A DNA stretch of 64,000 nucleotides from Pueribacillus sp041725775. Lineage in GTDB: Bacteria > Bacillota > Bacilli > Bacillales > UBA6769. Below the pieces are notes generated by a model that ran no database searches, was not told the DNA's origin, and saw only the letters and a list, made by a program, of their open reading frames with translations. A program made the translations under genes and the position numbers. The DNA is taken from assembly GCF_041725775.1 (NCBI RefSeq), contig NZ_JBEUEL010000009.1, positions 1 through 64,000 on the forward strand, written 5' to 3'. Shown one piece after another: positions 26,052 through 35,054 of the stretch. Position 1 is the stretch's first letter; the number at the start of each line of letters is the position of its first letter.

Positions 26052-26667
26052 AAAAGCCACCAATTGTTGTGCCGTCATTTTTATTAATTATTAGCTTAAC
26101 CTTTAAGCCAGGGATGGTAATGCTTTCGGCTGACAATAGATGGGTATTCAGCTTTGGGTTGTTTAATAATAATGAATTAGCGCTTAAGTGAAAAACATCG
26201 ATCGGATCATTTGCACTTCTATTTTCATCCACCCTTAAATTACGAAAGTCAGAATAAGTTGCAGTAAGCCCTGTAATCCCCAATGTTAATTGATTCCCTG
26301 TCACAATGGATCCAGGTGCTGGAGTAATCACAATATCAAGATCTTTCACACCGTATTCACTAAGTGCTCCTTCCAAGTCAATTTTTTTGGATAAGTATAG
26401 ACCCGCTATATTCGCGGTTCCTAATTCAACACGTGCTTGACCCCAATCGTCATGTTCTGATGTTGAACTAATATGGGTAGAAATTTTTAAATGAGTCCCT
26501 GAAATTTCGTCAGCTTCAATGACAATCCCACCAATCCCCGCAATTGGAAAAGCAGCAATAGCTGAATTTGTCAACAATAATATTAAAAGTATTAAAGTGA
26601 GTCCAATACTTCCTATACCCGCAATGAGGGAAAAACGCTTTTTATTTATGTTTAAGGCTTTTAACAT
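26050..26667 (-). CDS. DUF6230-like surface protein
   Basis: 205 residues. The ATG at 26667 has GGGAGG just upstream and gives the family start MLKALNINKKRF, so longer in-frame starts overlapping the upstream gene are rejected. One hydrophobic helix (~12-38) leads into FPIAGIGGIVIEADEISG, then GLYLSKKIDLEGALSEYGV and a C-terminal SITIPGLKVKLIINKNDGT. It is most similar to 30508-31128, sharing the RNDGT-like ending. It is the last gene of a five-gene operon. No catalytic residues; presumably exported and held by the N-terminal helix. Confidence 0.82.
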   Translation of the reverse strand: MLKALNINKKRFSLIAGIGSIGLTLILLILLLTNSAIAAFPIAGIGGIVIEADEISGTHLKISTHISSTSEHDDWGQARVELGTANIAGLYLSKKIDLEGALSEYGVKDLDIVITPAPGSIVTGNQLTLGITGLTATYSDFRNLRVDENRSANDPIDVFHLSANSLLLNNPKLNTHLLSAESITIPGLKVKLIINKNDGTTIGGF

Positions 26668-26725
26668 AGAGTACCTCCCTCCATCAACCCCGGCAGTCAT
26701 GACTTTCCCAAGTTTTCTCTTGGCA

Positions 26726-28306
26726 TTATTTTTCACCTTTACTTGACAAACGGATTATCTCTTGTTCAAGTTCCTCAATTCGAGCAATGATCGCTTCAAT
26801 GATCGACAATTTATTTTCTAGATCACTAACTTGTTCGGCTTCATCACCAAGTAAAAGTTCATTTTGTTGCTTATTTAACGCTTGCGAATATTTTATAAGC
26901 TGTGATGAATAAATAGCTAATGTCTCTCTCATTAATCTAAGAACTTCTTTTTGTTGATCACCATTTTCTTTCAATAGATCTACCATCTGTTGTTCCAGTT
27001 CAATTAACACGTTTTCAAATTCATGTTGTAATTCTTCAAGATTTTCCTCTTCATCAATAGGAACCGATGTATCATTTTCTTCTAGTTTTTCAAGCTCTTT
27101 ATCTAGCAGTTTCATTAATGAATTTACTATACTCTCTTTCTCTTGTGTACTATTTAACTTTTGGATATTCTGATGTAATACGCCTTCCAACGATTTCGAT
27201 GATTTATTTATTCGTTCGAAATGATCTTCTTTTTGTTTCATTAAAGCCTGTAAACGTTCGATAAGCAATTTCAGCATATTAATAGTGCCTTTGAGTTTCT
27301 CATTCACCTCTTCTAATTGTTGGTAACTCTTAGACCAATCATCGAGACCGAGTTCTTTTAAATATTTAAAGCGCAAATTCACAATTTCTGTGTAACGTAA
27401 TAACGTATTCTGTATGTGTTCGATTAGTGCACTCGTTTGCTCAAGTATCGAAGTAAATTCATCCCATTGAACCGTAACCAATTCATACTGTTTTTGTGCT
27501 TTTTCAATCATTTCATCAAACTTTGGCTCTCCAAGCAACTGTTCGGTTAAGTCAATTAAATCTTCTAAATGTGTAATATCAGTATCAAGTTGTAACTGTT
27601 GTCGTTCTGCTTGTTCAAGCTTTTTATCAACTTTATTTGTGTTTTCTTGTTGAATTGGGAGATCAGTTAGCAATGCTTTATAGTCTTTTGTTTGTTGCGT
27701 TAATTTTCCGCCTTCTGCTTCATCTAAAGCTAACAAAAGCTCTTCTATGTTGTCTTTAGGCTCTGTAACTTCAAGAGCCCTTTGCATATTTTGAATTCTA
27801 GCAATTTCATTTGGATCAAAACTTACTTCAACAACTAAGTCTTCGATTTGAATATTGGTGCTTTCTAACTCGATTACGTTCGCAGTTATATCATAAACTG
27901 TACCTGCTCTTATCAAACTAGGTAAATCTCCAAGTGTACGCCAAAAATTAAAATTCATTTTTCTAGTATTTATGTATAACTCACCGGCATCAATCAACTC
28001 ATCTTCCTTATCTGATGTTATCGTCACCACCATCGGACCTTGTTCCGTATTCACTAATTTCGAAAGTTCCAGACCTTTTATTTTTGTTTCCGAAAAGTTA
28101 AACTTAGTATCAGTCAACAATCCCCCGATTACTCCAATTATTAGCTGACCTAAACTTGACTTCCCTTTTAGTTCTTCAACTTTTACGTAATAGATGGAGT
28201 TTTCTAGTGTAACTGCCCCTGCTTTCTTTGTAACGGGAGGAAAGCATAGAGTAAGAACAAGTGCACTAATAAGCGCAAATGTTTGTGACTTTTTTAAAAA
28301 TGTCAT
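26726..28306 (-). CDS. Secreted coiled-coil protein with DUF6230-like N-terminal segment
   Basis: 526 residues from the ATG at 28306 (GAGAGG upstream). Signal peptide 1-31 (cleavage near KAGA). Residues ~35-170 are beta-rich with SIYYVKVEELKG, KIKGLELSKLV and IELESTNIQIEDL, echoing DUF6230-like phrases. From ~175 the chain is a long Glu/Gln/Lys coiled coil to the end. It lacks the cysteine pair of the two larger coiled-coil proteins but occupies the same operon position, just after a DUF6114-type membrane gene (27 bp). A structural, extracellular role is likely. Confidence 0.82.
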   Translation of the reverse strand: MTFLKKSQTFALISALVLTLCFPPVTKKAGAVTLENSIYYVKVEELKGKSSLGQLIIGVIGGLLTDTKFNFSETKIKGLELSKLVNTEQGPMVVTITSDKEDELIDAGELYINTRKMNFNFWRTLGDLPSLIRAGTVYDITANVIELESTNIQIEDLVVEVSFDPNEIARIQNMQRALEVTEPKDNIEELLLALDEAEGGKLTQQTKDYKALLTDLPIQQENTNKVDKKLEQAERQQLQLDTDITHLEDLIDLTEQLLGEPKFDEMIEKAQKQYELVTVQWDEFTSILEQTSALIEHIQNTLLRYTEIVNLRFKYLKELGLDDWSKSYQQLEEVNEKLKGTINMLKLLIERLQALMKQKEDHFERINKSSKSLEGVLHQNIQKLNSTQEKESIVNSLMKLLDKELEKLEENDTSVPIDEEENLEELQHEFENVLIELEQQMVDLLKENGDQQKEVLRLMRETLAIYSSQLIKYSQALNKQQNELLLGDEAEQVSDLENKLSIIEAIIARIEELEQEIIRLSSKGEK

Positions 28307-28333
28307 GCCAATTACCTCTCTTTTCTGTCGCAA

Positions 28334-29518
28334 TTAGCTACTTACTGTATCTGTCGGTACAGTTGGTATGCTGCTTGAAGAGTTTGACGTGTTCTCGTTT
28401 CGATCATGATTGACCGTTTTCTCTAACCCATCCCATGATGCAATTAAAATCCCGCCTGCTAATCCAAGTAGACCACCAATAATTAAACCTCCAGCTGCAC
28501 CAAGAAATGAAAGAATCGAAAAGATAATAATTGAAGTACCTGCGAAAAAATGAGTTTCAGGTTTAAACAAGGCTGAAAGACCGAACATAAGCATGAACAA
28601 TCCGGTTATAAGTCCAGCCCACATTAATCCACTATTCGGCAACAACAACATTGGAGCCACTTGTATTCCAATAAAAATTACGAATCCGCTTCCTACAATA
28701 CAGAAAATAGATCCCATGACAGGACGATTTGTATTGAATGCCATTAAATAACCGAGTGACAATGGTAGACCAAGTCCGATTGTGTATGGAATAACAAAGC
28801 CTGCCACAATATAAATCATTGTATTTAAAGGAAAATAGCCAGAGCGTGTAAAACCTATAGCTGCAAAAATAAGAACTATAAGGCCGAGTAAAAAACCTAG
28901 CGTGAATAAACTTTTTTTAAAGGCATGTGTCCATGTTACGTACTTTCTTTTCTTCACTAAAAAACTAATGATATAGATAAATATAAAGATACCAGTCATT
29001 AAAGATACTATTAACATAAACGGTAATTCTAGTATCAATGCTTCTAAATCTAGTATGTTCGTAAGAAAACCAACGACAAGAATTGTAATAAAAACACTGA
29101 TTGAACCGAGTAAAAAAAGAACAGCATAATGTCCCGGGTAAAGAATATACTTCTCGGATTTCGAATGATAATCAACAAGTTTATAAACAGCTGTACCATA
29201 AATAATCGCACTTATAAGTCCAAAAGTTAGTGCCCCAGTGATACCTAATCCGATAATTTTACTTCCACCAATTAACACTCCCGGCAAAACACCAATACTG
29301 CCGTATTTCACAATTAGCTTAGCTGTTTCCCATTTTTTAAAACGTAATAATAAGATAAATGATGTTAAAAAAACCGCTCCTACTCCACCTCCAACAAGGG
29401 CTCCGTACATTCCAAATCCAAATGGAAAAGCTCCAAGAAAAGAACCCGTTATTAAGCCAATCATTGCAGCATTAATAATTTCAAACAATAAGCTAAAATT
29501 CATATTAAATTTTCTCAT
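28334..29518 (-). CDS. Polytopic membrane protein with DUF6114-like C terminus
   Basis: 394 residues from the ATG at 29518 (AGGGG 8 bases upstream). Roughly ten membrane helices are seen, several Gly-rich. The last ~110 residues (LITGLFMLMFGLSALF ... SFLGAAGGLIIGGLLGLAGGI) resemble the whole 14071-14565 DUF6114-like protein, including the terminal GGLLGLAGGILIASW, so this looks like a DUF6114 unit with six extra N-terminal helices. Position between DUF6230-like and coiled-coil genes matches that of the small DUF6114 gene. No transporter motif is recognised; it may help export or assemble the surface proteins. Confidence 0.78.
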   Translation of the reverse strand: MRKFNMNFSLLFEIINAAMIGLITGSFLGAFPFGFGMYGALVGGGVGAVFLTSFILLLRFKKWETAKLIVKYGSIGVLPGVLIGGSKIIGLGITGALTFGLISAIIYGTAVYKLVDYHSKSEKYILYPGHYAVLFLLGSISVFITILVVGFLTNILDLEALILELPFMLIVSLMTGIFIFIYIISFLVKKRKYVTWTHAFKKSLFTLGFLLGLIVLIFAAIGFTRSGYFPLNTMIYIVAGFVIPYTIGLGLPLSLGYLMAFNTNRPVMGSIFCIVGSGFVIFIGIQVAPMLLLPNSGLMWAGLITGLFMLMFGLSALFKPETHFFAGTSIIIFSILSFLGAAGGLIIGGLLGLAGGILIASWDGLEKTVNHDRNENTSNSSSSIPTVPTDTVSS

Positions 29519-29574
29519 AAAAAACACCCCTCAATGTCATTTTCTAGTCTTTACTTTTAGATTTAACGTTTGGT

Positions 29575-30261
29575 TTAATCTTTTAGATTGTTTTCCAGTT
29601 TCACTCGTAATCCCAACGGATTAATCAAGATATTTTTCGCAGACAGATACTGAGTTGTCAGTTCGGCATCCTTTAATAACAGGTCGACTGACGTTAAATC
29701 TAACTCCTTCAACACAGCTTGAGGGTTTTCATCTGTCAGCAATTTATTAGCTACTAGTGGATTATCAATGTTTATTCCGAGCACTTTCTGTTTCAATTTT
29801 CGCTCTGTCATATCAGAACTTTTTTCTTGCACCTGTAGATCTATAAATTGCGGATATTTAACTTTCACATCATATACATTTAATTTTAAATTTTTCCCCG
29901 TAATCTCGATGGTTGATGTCGCTACGATATCAATATTCGATACCCCATAAGAGTCAAACACGTCGCTAACATTAAGATTTTTCTTTAACATTAATCCTTC
30001 AATAGTTGCATGACCAAGTTCAATCGATGTATTTGTTGTTGATATTAAGTTTTTAGTCATCTCTATTTGGGGAAACATTTTAAACTCAGTACCTTCAATT
30101 TTTTCGGCTGCAACGACATACTCTCCAATACCTGTAAGTGGAATTGCTTGGAGCAAACGACCTGAAATTAATAGAACCCCAAGTACGATGAGTAATCCGG
30201 TAATCCCAGCTACTGCAGTTATAAGAAAACGTTTTATATTTACATTTAAAGGGATTGCCAC
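29575..30261 (-). CDS. DUF6230-like surface protein
   Basis: 228 residues from a GTG start (GGAGGG upstream). The start MAIPLNVNIKRF and one hydrophobic helix (~11-36) lead into IPLTGIGEYVVAAEKIEGTEF, then ATIEGLMLKKNLNVSD and a C-terminal AKNILINPLGLRVKLEN. About 25 residues longer than its neighbours because of an insert near residues 150-190. It is the second gene of the operon beginning at 31128. Family function is unknown; the alternating short hydrophobic strands suggest a repetitive beta fold. Confidence 0.82.
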   Translation of the reverse strand: MAIPLNVNIKRFLITAVAGITGLLIVLGVLLISGRLLQAIPLTGIGEYVVAAEKIEGTEFKMFPQIEMTKNLISTTNTSIELGHATIEGLMLKKNLNVSDVFDSYGVSNIDIVATSTIEITGKNLKLNVYDVKVKYPQFIDLQVQEKSSDMTERKLKQKVLGINIDNPLVANKLLTDENPQAVLKELDLTSVDLLLKDAELTTQYLSAKNILINPLGLRVKLENNLKD

Positions 30262-30507
30262 CGCTAACCCTCCTCAGCATTTTTCGATATTAAAATTAAT
30301 TTTGAAACTTTTATTTTTGATGAATTAAGCTGAGTATTCCGTATTTCGAACTCAAGCATGATGGGTACCATCTCTTAATATGCAACCAAAATCGATTAAC
30401 CTATCATTTTACTAATTTAAAAACATCCCTAGAGGCTCAAGGTTACGAGCAAATTGCCCATTCACTTTGGGGGAAATAGATAGTATAAATTTTAGACTTG
30501 GCTAGTA

Positions 30508-31128
30508 TTAAAAGCCTCCTTTACTTGTCCCGTCATTTCTATTGTGAACAAGTTGAATTTTTAACCCTGGAATCCCAATACTTCCTACACTTAAATAATG
30601 AGAGTTTAATGCAGCATTCTTTAGTTCCAACTGATCTGCTGCTAAAAGAAAAGGTTGTTTATCTCCTTTCATATTTTCAGTACCTTCTGTAATATTTAAT
30701 TCTTTTAAGAGTGAATCATCACTTTGAAGACCTGTAACTTTAAGTCTTAGCCCTCTAGCACTTATATCCTGTCCTGATCCACTCACAATAATATCTACAT
30801 CAGTAATACCATACTCTCCTAGGGCGTTACTAACATTTAAATTTTTTATAAGTTTAAGATTACTAATATTAGTCTCATCTTGAATGTAAATTGCCGCGTT
30901 CATCCAAGGATCTTTCTTTTCAGTAGGTCCAATTTCTGGATATAACTCAAAAGTCTCACCTTTAATTTTCGTCGCTTCGATTGTAAATCCACCAATCCCA
31001 GCAAGTGGAAATGCAGCAAATACGGTACCTGACATGAGTAACGTGACTAGCAATGCAATTAGACCAATAGTTCCAGCCCCAGCAACGAAACTGAAACGTT
31101 TTATGTTGACATTTAAAGCATTTACCAT
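30508..31128 (-). CDS. DUF6230-like surface protein, first gene of operon
   Basis: 206 residues; ATG with AGGAGG upstream. N terminus MVNALNVNIKRF, hydrophobic helix (~12-38), then FPLAGIGGFTIEATKIKGETF, ISNLKLIKNLNVSNALGEYGI and a C-terminal SIGIPGLKIQLVHNRNDGT. Very close to 26050-26667. It starts the operon DUF6230-DUF6230-DUF6114-coiled coil-DUF6230. Two CCTA-N6-TAGG motifs lie 281 and 459 bp upstream. The gap to the next gene (30262-30507) shows no gene or clear terminator. Confidence 0.82.
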   Translation of the reverse strand: MVNALNVNIKRFSFVAGAGTIGLIALLVTLLMSGTVFAAFPLAGIGGFTIEATKIKGETFELYPEIGPTEKKDPWMNAAIYIQDETNISNLKLIKNLNVSNALGEYGITDVDIIVSGSGQDISARGLRLKVTGLQSDDSLLKELNITEGTENMKGDKQPFLLAADQLELKNAALNSHYLSVGSIGIPGLKIQLVHNRNDGTSKGGF

Positions 31129-31408
31129 ATTGTTTTTCCTCCTATCCTAAAAAATTACTATTTCCCCCAAAATAAATACCTTTTTCATAGTTTTTGGACA
31201 TTCTATTAAACTATCACTTAACTAAGTATTCTGATTTAAATATATCGTTAAAATTTTATGAAATCTATCCATAAATAATAGTGTTTTTATACTACTTAAA
31301 AATAATTTTCCATTTCAATGGTAAATTAAGTATTATTAAAGTGTGTTAATCTATATATATCAATGATTTAAATAATGTTAGTGCTTTTAAACAATAGTAA
31401 GTAAAGAA

Positions 31409-31422
31409 CCTACTTTTGTAGG
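31409..31422 (-). promoter_or_regulatory. CCTA-N6-TAGG motif (site 6a)
   Basis: CCTACTTTTGTAGG, both half-sites perfect, upstream of the 30508-31128 operon. A TAACAT box follows 28 bp on. The gap 31129-31713 has no convincing gene. Confidence 0.6.
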
Positions 31423-31586
31423 GGGATAATGGTTTGTAATCTGAAGGAACGAGTAGTCGCCACTCTAAATTCTCATTTAATTCTGTTTTCATTTCCAATT
31501 TTATGAAAGTGAAAGCTAATAAAATCAGTTTTACAGTCGTTTTAGAAGTAAGATTTTTACATTTTTTGCGTAAAATAAAACGACCC

Positions 31587-31600
31587 CCTAACTTCGTAGG
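31587..31600 (-). promoter_or_regulatory. CCTA-N6-TAGG motif (site 6b)
   Basis: CCTAACTTCGTAGG, both half-sites perfect and extended to CCCCCTA/TAGGGG. It lies between the ferredoxin stop and the surface operon, 178 bp from site 6a. Confidence 0.55.
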
Positions 31601-31713
31601 GGACGTTATATTTAACACGTTTCGATTATCCAACCATAAAATCAAACTTAAATCTATCAAATGTTTTAAGTGTGGATTCATAGACACTCATTACACCCTG
31701 AGTTACGTTCACA

Positions 31714-31947
31714 TTATTTAAAAAAGGCAGCGTTTTTCTCAATAAATTCAAATTCTTCCTCTGGAACATCTTCTTCTTGGTAAATCGCATCAACTGGACA
31801 GGCTGTTTGACACGCTCCACAGTCGATACAATGGTCGGGATCGATATAAAACATATCATCCCCTTCATGAATACAGTCAACTGGACATACTTCTACGCAC
31901 TCTCCCGCTTTCTCCTCAATACATGGGGACACGATTACAAATGGCAT
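31714..31947 (-). CDS. 7Fe-type ferredoxin
   Basis: 77 residues. The cysteine pattern (C9, then GECVEVCPVDC and CIDCGACQTACPVDAIY) fits a bacillus-type ferredoxin with one [3Fe-4S] and one [4Fe-4S] cluster. It is a soluble one-electron carrier. The start lies 15 bp after the ferredoxin-NADP reductase stop, so the two should form a NADPH-ferredoxin electron chain. A client redox enzyme is not identified; the acyl-CoA dehydrogenases, the R2lox protein or an oxygenase elsewhere are candidates. Confidence 0.93.
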   Translation of the reverse strand: MPFVIVSPCIEEKAGECVEVCPVDCIHEGDDMFYIDPDHCIDCGACQTACPVDAIYQEEDVPEEEFEFIEKNAAFFK

Positions 31948-31962
31948 TTACATTCTCTCCTT

Positions 31963-32964
31963 TCATCCGAAAAGACTCGTACTGTGCTGTGGTTGCATAC
32001 GTGCTTTCGGATCGATGTATGTTTTCGCACTACTAATGGCTACAGAAGCTTCACCAAAACCTGTTACGATTAATTTAACTTTGCCATCAAATGTTGTAAT
32101 ATCACCTGCGGCATAAATGCCTTCGATATTCGTTTCCATTTTCGTATTCACGACGATGGAATTTTTTTCAATTTCTATTCCCCACTCTTTAATTGGCCCT
32201 AGTGAAGAGACAAACCCATAATTGACAATCACTTCATCGACGGGAAGGAGCATTGTTTCTTCTGATTTTACTTTTTTAATGATCACTTCTTGAATTTTCT
32301 TCCCATCTCCATTGATCTGTATCGGTTCATACGGGGTAACAATTTGTGCATTTGATTTCTTTAATAGTTCGACACTGCTTTCGTGGGCTCGAAATTGATC
32401 ACGGCGATGAACAATCGTCACTTGTTTTGCTATTGACTCAAGCATTAACGACCAATCAACAGCCGAATCTCCACCACCAAAAACAACGACATGTTTATCC
32501 TTAAAATGATTAAGGTTGTCGATAAAATAATGTAAATTTTTATCTTCATAGGCCATCGCATTTGGTAGTTTTAAACGACGCGGTTGAAACGCACCTACAC
32601 CAGCAGTAATAATAATCGTTTTCGAGTAATGAACACTTGCATCTGTCGTGATTCTAAACATTTGATCTTCAAGTTTTTTCACGTCTTGAACTGTTTCATC
32701 TAATACAATTGTCGGTTTAAATTGAGAAGCCTGCTCAATCAATTGGTCGACAAGTTGTTGAGCACGAACTTTTGGAAATCCCGCTACATCGTAAATGTAT
32801 TTCTCAGGATATAATGCAGAAAGTTGACCGCCTAATTGAGGCATACTTTCAATAATTTTCACTTTCATTTGGCGCATGCCACCGTAAAAGGCAGTGAACA
32901 ATCCTGTTGGACCTCCACCAATGATCGTGACATCAAAGATTTCTTTTTTATCCAAAGCTTCCAC
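31963..32964 (-). CDS. Ferredoxin-NADP(+) reductase, YumC type
   Basis: 333 residues, thioredoxin-reductase-like fold without the redox CxxC. FAD-binding IIGGGPTGLF near residue 15, the family segment FYGGMRQMKVKIIES with QLGGQLSALYPEK, the NADPH-binding GGGDSAVDW and the C-terminal GIYAAGDI are all present. It transfers electrons between NADPH and ferredoxin in the cytoplasm. The start is ambiguous: GTG at 32964 is close to AGGGTG, and a TTG three codons later is also possible. It lies 82 bp downstream of the alpha/beta hydrolase gene and just ahead of the ferredoxin gene. Confidence 0.92.
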   Translation of the reverse strand: MEALDKKEIFDVTIIGGGPTGLFTAFYGGMRQMKVKIIESMPQLGGQLSALYPEKYIYDVAGFPKVRAQQLVDQLIEQASQFKPTIVLDETVQDVKKLEDQMFRITTDASVHYSKTIIITAGVGAFQPRRLKLPNAMAYEDKNLHYFIDNLNHFKDKHVVVFGGGDSAVDWSLMLESIAKQVTIVHRRDQFRAHESSVELLKKSNAQIVTPYEPIQINGDGKKIQEVIIKKVKSEETMLLPVDEVIVNYGFVSSLGPIKEWGIEIEKNSIVVNTKMETNIEGIYAAGDITTFDGKVKLIVTGFGEASVAISSAKTYIDPKARMQPQHSTSLFG

Positions 32965-33046
32965 ACCCTATCCGGCGATTTTTTTAACGGAATTAACAGA
33001 CGTATTTGTCCAAAATCGTAAAAAACCGTTCTAACAATTTTTAATT

Positions 33047-33883
33047 TCACACATTCTTTTTTTCGAAAAAATTTAAAATTAAATCATTTAAAATGGCAGG
33101 CTCATCTAGTGGAATCCAATGACTCGCATCGATCTTTTCATATTGCCATTCACCAATGACTTTTTCCCCGGAACGTTTCATTTGTTCTTCTGTTAACAAA
33201 ACATCATTACGACTCCAAATTCCGAGCGTCGGCACTTGGATAGACGGGATTTGGAGCGGCATCGCAGGCATCATTTCTGGTGCAAAGTTTGCTCGATACC
33301 AATTTAAAGCAGCTGAAAGTGCGCCAGGACGAGACATGTCTTCGATCCATTTCAGATGTTCAGAGTGGTGACGAGACCAATTTTTGAATAGTGCCCAATC
33401 ATTTTTCTTAAGCATTTGTTCAGCGATGTCTTGAAATTGGAAAAATAAAATATACCAAGATTTCTCAAGTTGATCCGTTGTAAAGTCTGTGAAAATGGAC
33501 GGGTGTCCCACCGACAGCGGAACAAATCGGTGCACTCGATTCGGATACATTGCGGCAATAAGCCAACCAACTACAGAGCCCCAATCATGTGCGACTATAT
33601 GTGCTCGCTCAATGTTCAATTGATCGAGTATCCCAATCGCATCATTTGCTAGTTTTGGTAATTGATATGCTTCCACCTCCGCCGGTTTATCGGACTCTCC
33701 GAAGCCACGTTGATCGGGAGCGATTACCCGATATCCGGCTTGAACGAAAGTAGGAATTTGCTTCCGCCATAAATACGATGAATCCGGAAAACCATGTAAA
33801 AAGAGGACCGTTGGACCCGTGCCTTCATCAATGATTGAAAAATTAAGATTGTTAATCGTCACTTGCTTTTTTGTTCCGTACAA
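33047..33883 (-). CDS. Alpha/beta hydrolase, epoxide hydrolase/dehalogenase-like
   Basis: 278 residues from a TTG start (AAAAGGGGTGG). Oxyanion-hole motif LHGFPDSSYLW (HGFP), then DQRGFGESDKP, the nucleophile elbow AHDWGSVVGW with Asp as nucleophile, and the catalytic His in DASHWIPLDEP. An Asp nucleophile after His points to epoxide hydrolase or haloacid/haloalkane dehalogenase chemistry rather than a serine esterase. Soluble, with no signal peptide. It stands in the catabolic region between R2lox and the ferredoxin reductase, so it may act on an epoxidised or halogenated intermediate. The substrate is unknown. Confidence 0.88.
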   Translation of the reverse strand: MYGTKKQVTINNLNFSIIDEGTGPTVLFLHGFPDSSYLWRKQIPTFVQAGYRVIAPDQRGFGESDKPAEVEAYQLPKLANDAIGILDQLNIERAHIVAHDWGSVVGWLIAAMYPNRVHRFVPLSVGHPSIFTDFTTDQLEKSWYILFFQFQDIAEQMLKKNDWALFKNWSRHHSEHLKWIEDMSRPGALSAALNWYRANFAPEMMPAMPLQIPSIQVPTLGIWSRNDVLLTEEQMKRSGEKVIGEWQYEKIDASHWIPLDEPAILNDLILNFFEKKNV

Positions 33884-34098
33884 AAATTACCACCCCTTTT
33901 GAAGTGACCTCCATTAAACACCCCTCATTTTGATCTGTTCAATCTCGCTATCTATGAGCCTACAATTACGGCATATCACTGTCTATCAGCGAAGGATGCC
34001 CCATTGATGGAAATTGTCAACAACGGTCTATTCTTAACTATGATGAACGATAACTTATATGGCTTACTAGGAATATGTGCATAGGAAGAAATCATACT

Positions 34099-35004
34099 TT
34101 ACTGTGTCGCTTTTTCAAGTTCTTCCACACTGTCGTATTTTCTGACCCGATCAATTTTACTTTTGCGAATTTTGTATTGTCTTTCGGCAAATTGTTTTAA
34201 CAACGTCGGATCAATATTAATTTTTGATTCATAGGTGATTAATTTTTCTTGCTGTTCTGATAACTGTGTTAAATAATTTACAAAGTCTTTTGCATGCACC
34301 CATAATTCATCGATGTAATCATTAAAGATTTTATAATGTTCATCATTGCCCGCAACAAGTCGTTGAATCGTGTAAATACCGAATTGAATATGACGACCTT
34401 CATCCATGTTCAAATAGTCAATTCCTTCTAATAATCCAGGGAAAAAACCCGCTTTTTTAAAAATTTCACGGAACGCATTGTAACCGGATTCCGCTAAAAT
34501 TCCTTCAACGACCATGTTGTAAACAGTCGCTGCACGAATGACTGCTTCTGGAGAATCATCCGTAAGCAGACGATTCATTGATTCAGGCAACGCTTCATAA
34601 AAAATTCGCTTATAACTGTCAGTATGAAAAACAGATAAATCCATATGTGCAATACCAACAGCTTCTTGCCAACGTGAGAACATTTCTGTATGCTTTGCTT
34701 CTTCATGTACAAATGTCGTTAAATACATCGTATCTTCTAAGCGGCCTTGATTAGCCATCGCATGCATCATTGGCAGAATATCAAGCGTAACCGCTTCTTC
34801 ACCTGCCGAAAAAGCTGAAATTAACGGCAATGCAGAGATACGTTCTTCATCTCTCAAGCTTTGAAAATCTTTTACATCTTGACTAAAATCGATGTCAGCT
34901 GGATTCCATTTCCCAATTTTCTTCGCTTTTTCATACAACTTATACATGGGGTCATCCCAATTAATGGATCCTGTTACTGTTTGGAAACTCTCGTGGTGAA
35001 CCAT
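34099..35004 (-). CDS. R2-like ligand-binding oxidase (R2lox)
   Basis: 301 residues. The ferritin-like ligands fall at positions matching the Geobacillus R2lox numbering as I recall it: Glu69 (GEEAVT), Glu102 and His105 (HEEAKH), Glu167 (VEGIL), Glu202 and His205 (DEGRH). The residues of the unusual Val72-Tyr162 ether cross-link are also in place. R2lox binds a Mn/Fe centre and a long-chain fatty-acid-like ligand and performs two-electron oxidation chemistry; its physiological substrate is unknown. It is not a ribonucleotide reductase subunit despite common labels. Located between an SCP2 protein gene and a hydrolase gene, it may oxidise a lipid-like substrate of the adjacent pathway. Confidence 0.92.
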   Translation of the reverse strand: MVHHESFQTVTGSINWDDPMYKLYEKAKKIGKWNPADIDFSQDVKDFQSLRDEERISALPLISAFSAGEEAVTLDILPMMHAMANQGRLEDTMYLTTFVHEEAKHTEMFSRWQEAVGIAHMDLSVFHTDSYKRIFYEALPESMNRLLTDDSPEAVIRAATVYNMVVEGILAESGYNAFREIFKKAGFFPGLLEGIDYLNMDEGRHIQFGIYTIQRLVAGNDEHYKIFNDYIDELWVHAKDFVNYLTQLSEQQEKLITYESKINIDPTLLKQFAERQYKIRKSKIDRVRKYDSVEELEKATQ

Positions 35005-35054
35005 TTTGTTAACCTCCTATAATTGTTGTTTTCAATCTAAAGAAAGGGCTTACA

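Noticed and set aside
31346..31687. 113-codon minus-strand frame upstream of the DUF6230 operon
   Set aside because: No ribosome binding site and it runs across two regulatory motifs; treated as intergenic.
33959..33972. CCTACAATTACGGC as a further CCTA-N6-TAGG site before the hydrolase gene
   Set aside because: Only one half-site is intact; too weak to count.
34099..35004. Ribonucleotide reductase beta subunit
   Set aside because: The ligand set and the Val/Tyr cross-link positions fit R2-like ligand-binding oxidase, and no alpha subunit gene is near.
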